Source of the DNA: Natrinema marinum
Lineage (GTDB): Archaea > Halobacteriota > Halobacteria > Halobacteriales > Natrialbaceae
DNA: 64,000 nt
Direction: 5' to 3'
Assembly (NCBI RefSeq): GCF_024296685.1
Contig: NZ_CP100763.1
Span: 744,001-808,000 of the forward strand
The notes under the pieces: model-generated
The model's input: the letters and a program-made list of their open reading frames with translations, nothing else
Told to the model about the DNA's origin: nothing
The model's database searches: none
Made by a program: the position numbers and the translations under genes
Part shown: positions 43,298-51,896 of the stretch, in pieces
Layout: each line of letters begins with the position of its first letter
Position numbering within the stretch: the stretch's first letter is position 1

Positions 43298-43891
43298 ATG
43301 ACATCCACGTCCCGTCGCAGCGTCCTTCGATCGTCCGCCTGCGCGGTCGGGCTCGCCCTCGCCGGCTGTCTCGAGCGCGTGACCGATCGCTCGAGCGACG
43401 GCGACGACGAGGTCCCGAAGAACGCCGGCGAGCCGGGGACGCCCGCCGAGCGGGTCACCGTGACGGCGTCGTCGAATCCGTATCCCGAGTTCAATCCGCA
43501 GGTCGTCCACGTGGTCGTCGGCGGGACCGTCGAGTGGCTCGTCGAGACGGGCCGCCACGATATCACGGCGTACCACGAGGACGGCCACTCCCCCCACCGA
43601 TCCCCGAAGGGTGCCGAAGACTGGGGGAGCCCCCGGCTGACCGGCGTCGGCGCGGAGTACGAGAAGACGTTCGACCGGGAGGGCGTCTACGACTACGTCG
43701 ACACCCAGCAGGTCTGTACGTCCCACGAAGTCGCGGGGAACATCGGCCGCGTCGTCGTCGGCTGGCCCGATCCCGACGCGGAGCCGGCGCTGGCCGACCC
43801 CCAGTCCGAGATGCCGTCCCAGGCCGCCCGGGCGATCAAGCTGTTCAACGAGCAGACGCGTCCCGTCCTCGAGGCGGGGCCGGACTCCTGA
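43298..43891 (+). CDS. Halocyanin-like cupredoxin with altered axial ligand
   Basis: 197 residues. The Tat lipoprotein signal is RRSVLRSSACAVGLALAGC. The cupredoxin domain has GRHDITAYH (first His) and VCTSHEVAGNIGRVVV (Cys, His). In ordinary halocyanins the last part reads C-x-x-H-x-x-x-G-M; here Asn stands at the Met position, so the copper site would lack its usual axial ligand. It is placed directly after nirK and is the natural candidate for electron donor to NirK or to the oxidase-like complex. A structural rather than redox role is possible. Confidence 0.82.
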   Translation: MTSTSRRSVLRSSACAVGLALAGCLERVTDRSSDGDDEVPKNAGEPGTPAERVTVTASSNPYPEFNPQVVHVVVGGTVEWLVETGRHDITAYHEDGHSPHRSPKGAEDWGSPRLTGVGAEYEKTFDREGVYDYVDTQQVCTSHEVAGNIGRVVVGWPDPDAEPALADPQSEMPSQAARAIKLFNEQTRPVLEAGPDS

Positions 43892-43911
43892 TCGGGGCGC
43901 CGGGTTCGACC

Positions 43912-43923
43912 CGAACCGGTTCG
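43912..43923 (+). promoter_or_regulatory. CGAAC-CG-GTTCG element
   Basis: A fully self-complementary copy, centre 75 bp upstream of the SCO1-like ATG at 43993. A CCTATTT immediately follows and a GTATTAC lies at 43958-43964, either of which could be the TATA box. Confidence 0.6.
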
Positions 43924-43992
43924 GCCTATTTCCCGCCGCTCGAGAATCCTGACGGCGTATTACCCCACTAAGTCCATAGAGTTACCCGTACC

Positions 43993-44769
43993 ATGACCCC
44001 ATCCGCACCCCTCGACAGGCGAACGTTCCTTCGCGCGACGGGCGCGGCTGCAGTCGCCGCGTCCCTCGCGGGTTGTTCGCAGATGACTACCTCCGGCGAC
44101 GACGACACCGTCCTCTCGCCGCCCGAGAACCACGATCGCATCGAGAACGCCGACCTCCCGCACCCGATCTACGGCGAGGCGATCCCCGAGGCGACCGTTC
44201 CGGCGCCGCTACACGACCGGTCGGTCACGACCACGGAGTTCACCGGCGACCGTCACGTCATGTTGACGTTCATCTACACCAGCTGTACGACGGTCTGTCC
44301 GGGACTGACCGCGGCCCTGCGGCGCGTCCAGGCCGACGCCCGCGAGCGCGGCTACGCCGACGAGATGGCCTTCCTCACGACGACGTTCGATCCAGAGTAC
44401 GACACGGCCGAGGTCCTCGAGGAGTACGGCGAGAAACACGGCGTCGATTACGACGCCGGCAACTGGTACTTCCTGCGGCCGGAGACCCCGGAGGATGCCC
44501 GCGCCGTCGTCGAGGAAACCTTCGGCGTCGCGTTCGAGCGAGGCGGCGACTCGAGCGGCATGCACGGCGGCGACATGAACGGCACCAACAGCTCCGACGA
44601 CGGTGGAATGGATGGGGGCGAGCACGGCGACCACGCCCGCCACTTCGTCCACACGTCGTTGATCCTGCTGGTGAACAAAGACGGCGTCGTCGAGCGAGCC
44701 TACACCGGCGGCTCCCCGCCCGGTAACGACATCTTAGAAGACGCCCGTGCAGTCGTCGAGGGGTGGTAA
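43993..44769 (+). CDS. SCO1-like copper chaperone (Tat lipoprotein)
   Basis: 258 residues. RRTFLRATGAAAVAASLAGC is a Tat lipoprotein signal. The SCO thioredoxin fold carries copper ligands in YTSCTTVCPG (C-x3-C) and the distal His in HFVHTSLILLVNKDG. Between them an insertion rich in Met, His, Asp and Gly (SGMHGGDMNG and GGMDGGEHGDHARH) looks like a further copper-binding loop. It should deliver copper to the CuA site of the subunit II encoded downstream, or to NirK. It is separated from the TlpA-like gene by 3 bp. Confidence 0.9.
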   Translation: MTPSAPLDRRTFLRATGAAAVAASLAGCSQMTTSGDDDTVLSPPENHDRIENADLPHPIYGEAIPEATVPAPLHDRSVTTTEFTGDRHVMLTFIYTSCTTVCPGLTAALRRVQADARERGYADEMAFLTTTFDPEYDTAEVLEEYGEKHGVDYDAGNWYFLRPETPEDARAVVEETFGVAFERGGDSSGMHGGDMNGTNSSDDGGMDGGEHGDHARHFVHTSLILLVNKDGVVERAYTGGSPPGNDILEDARAVVEGW

Positions 44770-44772
44770 ACG

Positions 44773-45306
44773 ATGCGCCGTCGCGAGGTCCTCGCGGGAG
44801 CCGCGGGCCTCGCCGTCCTCGGCGGCGGCGCGGCCGCGGTCAACGGGTGGAATCCCCTCGAGAGCGACGGCGACGCCGTCGAGACGATCGAACTCGAGAC
44901 GATCGACGCGCCCGGAAGCGAGGCGGGAACGGCGGCGATCCCCGAGCGCGGTCGGGTGACGTTCGTCGAACTGTTCGCCACCTGGTGTACCGTCTGCGAG
45001 GGGATGATGCCCACGCTCGCCGAGGTCCACGAGGGCGTCGACGACGACGTGCAGTTCGTCTCCGTGACGAGCGAGCCGGTCGGCAACACCATCACGCGCG
45101 ACGACGTCGCGAGCTGGTGGGGCGACCACGACGGGAACTGGCCCGTCGCCCTCGATCCGGATCTCGAGCTGACGGAGGCGCTCGACGCCTCGGGGGTCCC
45201 GTACGCGTTCGTGCTCGACGAGTCGAACGCCGTGACCTGGTCCGGTCGGGGCGAGAAGTCGGCCGACGAGATTGCGTCGGCCATCGACGCCGCGAGAGGT
45301 GAGTGA
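44773..45306 (+). CDS. TlpA/ResA-like extracytoplasmic thioredoxin
   Basis: 177 residues. An N-terminal hydrophobic segment after RRREVLAGAAGLAVL is a short Tat-like or anchor signal. The thioredoxin active site is FATWCTVCEGMMP, with the cis-Pro in ASGVPYAFVLD. It probably reduces cysteines of copper sites (SCO, CuA) outside the membrane, with electrons supplied by the CcdA-like protein encoded 1 bp downstream. Tight packing SCO-TlpA-CcdA indicates one operon. Confidence 0.88.
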   Translation: MRRREVLAGAAGLAVLGGGAAAVNGWNPLESDGDAVETIELETIDAPGSEAGTAAIPERGRVTFVELFATWCTVCEGMMPTLAEVHEGVDDDVQFVSVTSEPVGNTITRDDVASWWGDHDGNWPVALDPDLELTEALDASGVPYAFVLDESNAVTWSGRGEKSADEIASAIDAARGE

Positions 45307-45307
45307 G

Positions 45308-45967
45308 ATGGCCAGCGGCGAACTCGTCGGCGCGATGCTGTTCGCCCTCGGGGCCGGCGTGGCCACGTTCTTCTCGCCGTGTGCGTACGCGCTGTTGCCC
45401 GGCTACGTCGGCTACTACGTCGCCGCGACCGGCGAGGAGTCCCCGCCGCTGTCCGGGACCCTCGTCCGCGGATTCGCGGCGTCCGTCGGCGCGATCGCCG
45501 TCCTCGGCGCGCTGTCGCTGGCCGCATTGCTCGCCGGCGAAGCCGTCGGGCGAGTGCTCCCGCTGCTCGAGGTCGGCGTCGGGATCGCGTTGATCGGGCT
45601 CGGTATCTGGGTGCTGTACGGCGGGAGCGGAGCAGTCCACGTCCTCCTGCCAGAGCGGCGGTCGACCGTCCTCGGGTTCGGGCTCTTCGGCGCGATGTAC
45701 GCGCTGGCGGCGACGGCTTGCGTGCTGCCGCTGTTCCTGGCGCTCGCGCTGCGGTCGCTGACAATGCCGCCGCTCGAGACGGCGCTGGTGCTCGGGACGT
45801 ACGCGGTCGGGTTCGGCGTCCTGACGGTCGCGGTGACGGTCGCCACGGCGTTTGGCTACGCGCTCGGCGCCGGGCGACTCGCCGGCTACGTCGACCGCGT
45901 GGTCCGCGTCGCGGGCGCGGTCCTCGTGGTCGCGGGCGTCGGCCAGCTGTACGTCGCCCTCGGCTGA
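45308..45967 (+). CDS. CcdA/DsbD-like transmembrane thiol transporter
   Basis: 219 residues with six membrane helices. The two redox cysteines lie in FFSPCAYALLPGYVGYY and ALAATACVLPLF, the CcdA arrangement. It carries reducing equivalents from cytosolic thioredoxin to the TlpA-like protein. MASGELVGAM at 45308 follows the TGA of the previous gene by 1 bp. A T5 run at 45986-45990 after the stop may terminate the transcript. Confidence 0.9.
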   Translation: MASGELVGAMLFALGAGVATFFSPCAYALLPGYVGYYVAATGEESPPLSGTLVRGFAASVGAIAVLGALSLAALLAGEAVGRVLPLLEVGVGIALIGLGIWVLYGGSGAVHVLLPERRSTVLGFGLFGAMYALAATACVLPLFLALALRSLTMPPLETALVLGTYAVGFGVLTVAVTVATAFGYALGAGRLAGYVDRVVRVAGAVLVVAGVGQLYVALG

Positions 45968-45985
45968 CCCGGCGGATGAGGGGTC

Positions 45986-45990
45986 TTTTT
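45986..45990 (+). terminator. T5 run after ccdA-like gene
   Basis: GGGGTCTTTTTCAG lies about 20 bp after the stop; oligo-T signals end archaeal transcription. Confidence 0.4.
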
Positions 45991-46097
45991 CAGTGTGAAT
46001 CGCCGCGGAGCGGAGCCGCCGCGTTCGCGCTCTGGGCGGGGGAATATGTGCGGGAGAACGGCTATGCGGCTTTCAGAACGAGGTCCGGCTGAAGGAG

Positions 46098-46247
46098 ATG
46101 ACTGGGTCACACGCAGACGAACCGACACCGACGATGCAACGATTATACAACCGTATCTGGCTCCTCGCAGCGGCGGCGCTCGTGTTCTTCGCGATCTCGT
46201 ACGTCGCGTGGGGATGGATCGACGTCTTCTCGGTCCCGATGGGGTGA
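46098..46247 (+). CDS. 49-residue single-helix oxidase subunit (IIa-like)
   Basis: A short gene from ATG 46098 to TGA 46247. It has a 20-residue polar N-terminus, then one membrane helix (IWLLAAAALVFFAISYVAWGW) and a short tail VFSVPMG. It ends 4 bp before subunit II of the heme-copper complex. Size, single helix and position match the CoxIIa/CbaE-type small subunits of B-type oxidases, so a structural subunit is the best reading. A TATA-like GAATATGTG lies at 46042-46050. Confidence 0.7.
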   Translation: MTGSHADEPTPTMQRLYNRIWLLAAAALVFFAISYVAWGWIDVFSVPMG

Positions 46248-46251
46248 TTCG

Positions 46252-46797
46252 ATGACGTCACCGATCAAACCTCCCGAAGGAAACTGGTGGAATCAATCCG
46301 TCAACAGGCGCGAATCGATCTGGCTCGGACTGGGGGCCGCCTGGTCGCTCATCCTCTTCGGCTGGATGAGCGCCTGGACGCGCGTCGGCGATCAGAACCC
46401 GATCGGCGAGACGTTCGAAGTCGATTCCGAGACGTACCAGGAGAAGATGAGCGCGTACAAAGAGGAGGCGACCGAGACCGAAGACGGGCTCGTCCCGCCG
46501 GGAACGGACGTCTACCTCAACGCGATGCGCTTTACGTGGGACGGCGCACCGGTCGTCCTCGAGACGGGAACGGAGTACGACATCCACCTCAGTTCGCTGG
46601 ACGTGCAACACGGCTTCTCGCTGCGACCCGAAGACGCGCTCAGCAAACAGATCAACCTGCAGGTGCTGCCCGGCTACGAGTGGGTCGTCCCGATGACGTT
46701 CGACGAGCCCGGCACGTACCACATCATCTGTAACGAATTCTGCGGACAGGGGCACCGCACCATGCACGGCACGATCGTCGTGGAGGAGGGAGACTAA
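46252..46797 (+). CDS. Heme-copper complex subunit II with CuA site
   Basis: 181 residues. One N-terminal membrane helix (SIWLGLGAAWSLILFGWMSAW) precedes a cupredoxin domain. The CuA ligands are complete: H120, C160, E162, C164, H168 and M171 (VQHGF and CNEFCGQGHRTMHG). It receives electrons from halocyanin outside the membrane. The short length and single helix are those of ba3-type subunit II. It overlaps the start of subunit I by 1 bp. Confidence 0.92.
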   Translation: MTSPIKPPEGNWWNQSVNRRESIWLGLGAAWSLILFGWMSAWTRVGDQNPIGETFEVDSETYQEKMSAYKEEATETEDGLVPPGTDVYLNAMRFTWDGAPVVLETGTEYDIHLSSLDVQHGFSLRPEDALSKQINLQVLPGYEWVVPMTFDEPGTYHIICNEFCGQGHRTMHGTIVVEEGD

Positions 46798-48593
46798 TGG
46801 CACACAAACTGGACGTTCTCGGGCTGTTCGACAACGAGTATCGCGACGACGGCTTCCGGACCTGCTCCGTGACGGGGCTCGAGGTCCACCGCTCCGTCGA
46901 AAACCACGTGAAGCTGTTCGGGCTGACGGCGGTCGTCGCCCTGCTGTACGGCGGTATCTTCGCCTTTACCGTCGCGATGACCCGCTGGGAGGCGATCGGG
47001 CTGCTCGGACCCGATGCCTTCTACAAGCACCTCAGTCTGCACGCGTGGAACCTGTTGATCTTCTGGATGGTGTTCATGGAGATCGCCATCCTCTACGTGG
47101 GCGGCCCGATGGTGCTCGGCAGGCGCTTGCCGTTTACCAAGATCGCGAAGGGCGGCTGGCTCGTCATGGCTGCCGGCGCGGTGCTAGTCAACTACTCGAT
47201 CTGGACGACCCAGGCACCGAACGAACCGCCGCTACTGACCGCCTACGTCCCGATGCCGATCGATCCGCTGTTCTACGCGGGCGCGATCGTCTTCATCCTC
47301 GGGACCGTCGTCGCGGCGCTGCCGTTTTTCGCGACGATGTGGTTCGAGAAGCGCGAGAACCCCGACTCGACGCTGCCGCTCGTGAGCTTCGCCGCGTTCG
47401 TCACGTCGATCATCGCCGTCGAGGCGCTGGTCGGCGGGCTCGTGGCGTTCACGCCAGCGATGCTGTGGCGACTCGAGATCATCGAGTGGTGGGACGCGGC
47501 CTGGTACCGCCAGATGTACTGGATCATCGGTCACGGTACCCAGCAGATCAACCTCGTCGCGATGATCGCGGTCTGGTACTTCCTGACTCACGTCGTCGCG
47601 GGCGCGGAGGTCGTCAGCGAGAAAGTCTCGCGGACGGCTTTTATCCTCTACTTGTTCTTCATCAACCTCGGAGCGGCCCACCACCTGCTCTCGGATCCCG
47701 CGGTCTCGACTGGATGGCGGCTCTGGAACACCTCCTACGCGTTCTACGGCGCGACGTTCGCGAGCCTGATCCACGCCTTCGCCATCCCGGCGGGCATCGA
47801 GGCCGGTCGCCGCAAGCGCGGCAAGGGCGGCGGCCTGTTCGGCTGGCTCACGTCCGCGCCGTGGACGAACCCGGTGTTCGCCTCGACGATCTTCTCGATC
47901 ATCCTCTTTGGCTTCCTCGGCGGGACAACCGGGGTCATGATGGGCCAGCTGCAGCTCAATATGACCTGGCACAACACGTTCGCGACGGTGGGTCACTTCC
48001 ACGGCACCGTCGTCCTCGGGACCACGGTCGCGTTCATGGGCCTTGTCTTCTTCGTGATCCGGACGATGTTCATGCGCAAGTACATCTCAAAGCGCCTCGC
48101 GTCGCTCCAGCCGTTCTTCTACTCGGGTGCGATGGGCGTGGCCGTGCTGATGATGATGTACGTCGGCATCCTCTACGGCGTCCCGCGCCGGACCGCCGAG
48201 GTCGTTCGGAACATTCCGGGCACCGAATTCAGCCTCTCGGCAGCGTCGCCGCTGTTCGCGCTCTTCGGGGTCTTCGCACTGCTCGCCATCGCGGGCGGCG
48301 TCCTCTTCGTCCTGTTGGCGGTCGGCTCGCTGCTCTTCGGCGACCGCGTCGAGAGTCCGAGCGACAACGCCGATCTCGTGGCCGACGGGGGGAGCGCGGA
48401 ACGCAGTTCCGCGAACGATCGAGCGACGGAGCCGCGAGACAGCCTCGAGATGGCGACCGATCCCGACGACCCCGTCCACGCCTACGAGATGCGCGGCACG
48501 TTCGTCCTCTGTCTGGTCTTCCTCGCCGCGTTCGTGGTCACGTATCTGCTGAACTGGTACCTGCTCACGCAGCTCTGGTCGATCGGAGCCTGA
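46797..48593 (+). CDS. Heme-copper oxidase-superfamily subunit I lacking the active-site Tyr (likely NO reductase)
   Basis: 598 residues, about 13-14 membrane helices. Heme ligands are H82 (SLHAWN), H400 and H402 (VGHFHG); copper ligands are H246 (GHGTQQ), H295 and H296 (AAHHLL). In oxygen reductases the motif is GHPEVY, with the Tyr four residues after His cross-linked to it; here that position is Gln250. Loss of the Tyr is a mark of NO reductases, and Gln here recalls the eNOR group (from memory). With NirK, SCO and CtaA-CtaB nearby, NO to N2O reduction with CuA-delivered electrons is the best inference. An oxidase using another Tyr is the alternative. Confidence 0.85.
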   Translation: MAHKLDVLGLFDNEYRDDGFRTCSVTGLEVHRSVENHVKLFGLTAVVALLYGGIFAFTVAMTRWEAIGLLGPDAFYKHLSLHAWNLLIFWMVFMEIAILYVGGPMVLGRRLPFTKIAKGGWLVMAAGAVLVNYSIWTTQAPNEPPLLTAYVPMPIDPLFYAGAIVFILGTVVAALPFFATMWFEKRENPDSTLPLVSFAAFVTSIIAVEALVGGLVAFTPAMLWRLEIIEWWDAAWYRQMYWIIGHGTQQINLVAMIAVWYFLTHVVAGAEVVSEKVSRTAFILYLFFINLGAAHHLLSDPAVSTGWRLWNTSYAFYGATFASLIHAFAIPAGIEAGRRKRGKGGGLFGWLTSAPWTNPVFASTIFSIILFGFLGGTTGVMMGQLQLNMTWHNTFATVGHFHGTVVLGTTVAFMGLVFFVIRTMFMRKYISKRLASLQPFFYSGAMGVAVLMMMYVGILYGVPRRTAEVVRNIPGTEFSLSAASPLFALFGVFALLAIAGGVLFVLLAVGSLLFGDRVESPSDNADLVADGGSAERSSANDRATEPRDSLEMATDPDDPVHAYEMRGTFVLCLVFLAAFVVTYLLNWYLLTQLWSIGA

Positions 48594-48621
48594 ACGGCCG
48601 CTGCTTCCCCTCTTTCCACCC

Positions 48622-49344
48622 ATGACCTCACACACCGACGCCGATACGACCGCATCGCCGCTCGCGTTCCTCAGGCGCGTCCTCGGGCAGGCCTGGCGGG
48701 ACCTCTTGAGCGTCTACTACGCCAACACGACGATCTGGCGGCTGCTCAAGAGCGTCGGCCTGCTCTTTTTCGGGTTCTTCTGTTGGTCGGCGAGCAACCT
48801 CGTCCTCTCCTACGGGGTCGACTGGACGATCCTGCAGTACACGCGGGCCTACGGGTTCGTCCTCATCCTCTGGGGGCCGCTGACCCACGCCCTTGTCGTC
48901 CCGCTGGTGATCCGCCTTCGGCGGACCGCAGACGGCGGTCTCACACGGACGATCGCCCGCCACGGCTCGAAGATCAACCTCTCGATCTTCCTCACGGTCG
49001 TCCTGCTGCTCGGAACGGCACCGATCTCGCCGATGATGCTCGACTTCCAGTCGTCGATCGGGAGCGACTCGGGCTCGGACGTCAACCCCGACCTCGCGTG
49101 TACGCGAGCCGACGGCACCGTCCACTGTCACCTCTCCGAGTCGGCGGGGGTCGACGTCGTCGTCGTGACCAGCGGCGACACGGAGATCACGCGCGTCGAG
49201 CAGCCGCCGTTCGAGTTCTCCTTCCAGGAGAGCGACCTCGAGGAAGTCGTCGGCCAGAAGGAGTTCGTCGTCGAACTCCGCGACGAGGACGCCGATACCG
49301 TCCGACGGTATCGCCGGTACCTGTCGTCGGTTCCCGAAGAGTAG
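48622..49344 (+). CDS. Haloarchaeal membrane protein downstream of the oxidase genes
   Basis: 240 residues. Three membrane helices (LLFFGFFCWSASNLVLSYGV, AYGFVLILWGPLTHALVVPLVI and INLSIFLTVVLLLGTAPISPMML) precede an extracytoplasmic domain of about 90 residues with two Cys (ACTRADGTVHCHLSES). I do not recognise the family. It starts 29 bp after subunit I and is probably co-transcribed, so an accessory or assembly role for the complex is likely. Confidence 0.65.
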   Translation: MTSHTDADTTASPLAFLRRVLGQAWRDLLSVYYANTTIWRLLKSVGLLFFGFFCWSASNLVLSYGVDWTILQYTRAYGFVLILWGPLTHALVVPLVIRLRRTADGGLTRTIARHGSKINLSIFLTVVLLLGTAPISPMMLDFQSSIGSDSGSDVNPDLACTRADGTVHCHLSESAGVDVVVVTSGDTEITRVEQPPFEFSFQESDLEEVVGQKEFVVELRDEDADTVRRYRRYLSSVPEE

Positions 49345-49646
49345 CGACCGACCCGATCGGGGGATCCCGGCCGTCTCGCCTTCTCGAGGGCACTTGTTGA
49401 CCGTTCGGGTACCCGAATACGGAATCAGGTGGCCAGTCGCACACGACACGTCGCTACGAAGCGACCGGCTCGACCGCAGAACGCACGCGACTACCACGCT
49501 GACCGCAGAACGCACGCGACTACCACGCTGACCGCAGAACGCACGCGACTACCACGCTGACCGCAGAACGCACGCGACTACCACGCTGACCGCAGAACGC
49601 ACGCGACTACCACGCTGACCGCAGAACGCACGCGATCACCGCGCGC
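49345..49646. other. 302-bp gap filled mainly by a tandem repeat
   Basis: No gene. 49472 onwards is the 29-bp tandem array; the 125 bp before it are ordinary GC-rich sequence. Confidence 0.7.
49472..49636. repeat. 29-bp tandem repeat, about 5.7 copies
   Basis: Units beginning GACCGCAGAACGCACGCGAC start at 49472, 49501, 49530, 49559, 49588 and 49617. Copies 1-5 are identical and copy 6 diverges after about 19 bp. There are no spacers, so it is not a CRISPR array. The 29-bp period is not a multiple of three, so it is not coding. The array ends about 10 bp before the stop codon of the histidine kinase gene. Confidence 0.92.
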
Positions 49647-51842
49647 TTACTGGACGGTCTCCGAATCGCCCGGCACTCGGTCGCCGGCTGCCCTCGTGAC
49701 CGCCGGCAGCGTAAACGAGAAGGTCGCCCCCTCGCCGGGCTCGGAGTCGACCCAGATCTCGCCGCCGTGGCGCTCGACGATGCGCTCACAGAGCGCGAGG
49801 CCGATGCCGGTCCCGGCGTGTTCCTCGCGGCTGTGGAGCCGCTGGAAGACGTTGAAGATCTGGGCCTGATCGCGCGGCTCGATGCCGATCCCGTCGTCGG
49901 CGACGGATACCGTCCAGTGGTCCCCGTCCCGGTCGGCGCTGACGTGGATTCGCGGCGGCTCGTCGCCGCTGTACTCGAGCGCGTTGCTCAACAGGTTCTG
50001 CAGGACCTGCCGGAGCTGACTCGCATCGCCCTCGACGCGCGGGAGGTCCGCGGCCGTGATCTCGGCGTCGCTTTCCTCGATTTTCACGCGGAGGTCCTCG
50101 CGAACGTCTGCGAGCACGGACCCGAGGTCGACCGGCTCGAGTTCGTCACCCCGCGTCTCGACGCGGGAGTACTCGAGGAGGGCGTCGATCATCTCGCGCA
50201 TCCGCTCGGCCCCGTCGACCGCGTACCCGAGGAACTCCTCGCCGTCGGCGTCTAAGGCATCGCCGTACCGGCGCTCGATCAGTTGCAGGTAGCTCGAGAC
50301 CATCCGCAGAGGTTCTTGCAGGTCGTGAGAGGCCGCGTACGCGAACTGTTCGAGCCGCTCGTTGGATTGTTCGAGGTCGGCGACCAGCGCCTCGAGTTGC
50401 GTCTGGTACTGCTGGCGCTCGATCGCCTCGGCGAGGACGTTGGCGACGCTCTGGACGAAGTTGACGTCCTCCTCGGTGAACGTTCCGGGCTCGGTGTCGT
50501 GGGTGCCGAAGATTCCCCAGGGGTCGCTGATCGGGCCGATGATAGTGCTGACCCCGCTCCGGACGTCGTGGTTCCGCAGTAAGTCGGGACCGCTGAACCG
50601 CGTTTCCGTCTCGAGGTCCTCGACCACGACCGGGCGGTCGCTCGCGAGGGTGTAGGCCGCCTGAGAGTCGGCTTCGACGGCCGAAACCGACTCCTCGCCG
50701 ACGAGGCCGTCCGCCCACCCGACGCCCTGGCGGAGGAGCAACGCCTTGCCGTCGGCGTCGAGGTCGAGCACCTTGCAGTACTCGTTGTCGAGGACGGCCG
50801 CCACCTGCCGACTCGCTTCGTGCATGAGCTCGTCGATATCGTCGGTCTCGAGGGCGAGCTGGCCGAGGTCGGCGACGACCTGCTGCTGGCGGGCTCGCGC
50901 CTCGAGTTCCCGTTCGCGCGCGGTCCGTCCGGAGATATCGCGCCCGATGCCCGCCAGTACCGATCCGCCGTCGGGCGTCTCGAGCGTCGAGGCGGCGAAT
51001 TCGTAGGGAATGTGCTCCCCGTCTTTCGTGTGCAGCTTCGCTTCGAACTGGAGGTTTCCGGTTTCGAATCCCCGCGCGACCGCGTCGTCGATCATCTCGC
51101 GATCGGCGTCGGCAGCGAACTCCACGGCGGTCATCGATTCGATTTCGGCGTCGGTGTAGCCCGTCACCGCACGGAGGCTCTCGTTCCACCGCTGCAGACT
51201 CCCGTCCGGCTCGAGCACGTAGAAAATGTCGTGGACGGCGTCGAGCACGCGCTTCGTGTACGCCCGCTGGTGCTCGAGACGCTCGTTCGAGGCCTCCAGT
51301 CGCGCGTTCGCGTCCTCGAGTCGCTGGACCGTCTTCTCGAGTTCCGACTGCGTGCCTTTCAGCTCTCGATTTCGCTGCTCGAGTTCCCGCGTTCGCGTTT
51401 TGGCCTCCGCGTCGCGGATGCCGACGGTGAGGCCGGCGACGCTGGCGAGCGCGGTCAGGATGAGGATCGTCGACGGGTCGTCGACGAGTTCTCCGGGCTG
51501 GAGGCTATACAGGGCGAGGACGCCGAGCATGACGCCGAACCCGCCGAGACACCAGCTCGCGACGGCGGCGTGGTACTGGGCGAGGATATCGAACCGGGGC
51601 AACCGATATCCGGCGTAGAGGAGGACGGCTCCGGGGCCGGCGACGAGCAACGAATCGATGACGACGTCTCCCGGATACGTCCCCGTTTCGAGCTCGAGGA
51701 GCAGCCAGCCCGCAGCGAGCGCGACGTACATCGCTCCCACTGTGAGGATGATGCGCTGCCCGTCGGCTCTGGAGATGACACGGTTCCACGTACCCACGAT
51801 TTGCCTTCCGGTGACCGAAGATATGAGGGTTGTGTTCCGCAT
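49647..51842 (-). CDS. Membrane PAS-GAF histidine kinase
   Basis: 731 residues. Four to five hydrophobic segments at the N-terminus (residues 30-140) are followed by a coiled coil (145-205), a PAS domain (HDIFYVLEPDGSLQRWNE, 210-330), a GAF domain (345-490) and a complete kinase core. The core has the H-box FAYAASHDLQEPLRMVSSYL, the N-box NLLSNALEYSG and the G-boxes VADDGIGIEP and GTGIGLALCERIVE. No response regulator is adjacent. I chose MRNTTLISS at 51842. The signal is unknown. Confidence 0.9.
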   Translation of the reverse strand: MRNTTLISSVTGRQIVGTWNRVISRADGQRIILTVGAMYVALAAGWLLLELETGTYPGDVVIDSLLVAGPGAVLLYAGYRLPRFDILAQYHAAVASWCLGGFGVMLGVLALYSLQPGELVDDPSTILILTALASVAGLTVGIRDAEAKTRTRELEQRNRELKGTQSELEKTVQRLEDANARLEASNERLEHQRAYTKRVLDAVHDIFYVLEPDGSLQRWNESLRAVTGYTDAEIESMTAVEFAADADREMIDDAVARGFETGNLQFEAKLHTKDGEHIPYEFAASTLETPDGGSVLAGIGRDISGRTARERELEARARQQQVVADLGQLALETDDIDELMHEASRQVAAVLDNEYCKVLDLDADGKALLLRQGVGWADGLVGEESVSAVEADSQAAYTLASDRPVVVEDLETETRFSGPDLLRNHDVRSGVSTIIGPISDPWGIFGTHDTEPGTFTEEDVNFVQSVANVLAEAIERQQYQTQLEALVADLEQSNERLEQFAYAASHDLQEPLRMVSSYLQLIERRYGDALDADGEEFLGYAVDGAERMREMIDALLEYSRVETRGDELEPVDLGSVLADVREDLRVKIEESDAEITAADLPRVEGDASQLRQVLQNLLSNALEYSGDEPPRIHVSADRDGDHWTVSVADDGIGIEPRDQAQIFNVFQRLHSREEHAGTGIGLALCERIVERHGGEIWVDSEPGEGATFSFTLPAVTRAAGDRVPGDSETVQ

Positions 51843-51896
51843 TGCCGGGGTACCCGCGCCGTTCACCCGCGCCTCGAGGGGGTACCGATCGCGGCG

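Noticed and set aside
46797..48593. Calling subunit I a ba3-type oxygen reductase
   Set aside because: The subunit layout is ba3-like, but the active-site Tyr is replaced by Gln at H+4, so an oxygen reductase call is not safe.
49472..49636. Possible CRISPR array (29-bp repeat length is typical)
   Set aside because: Units follow each other without spacers and no cas gene is near; it is a simple tandem repeat.
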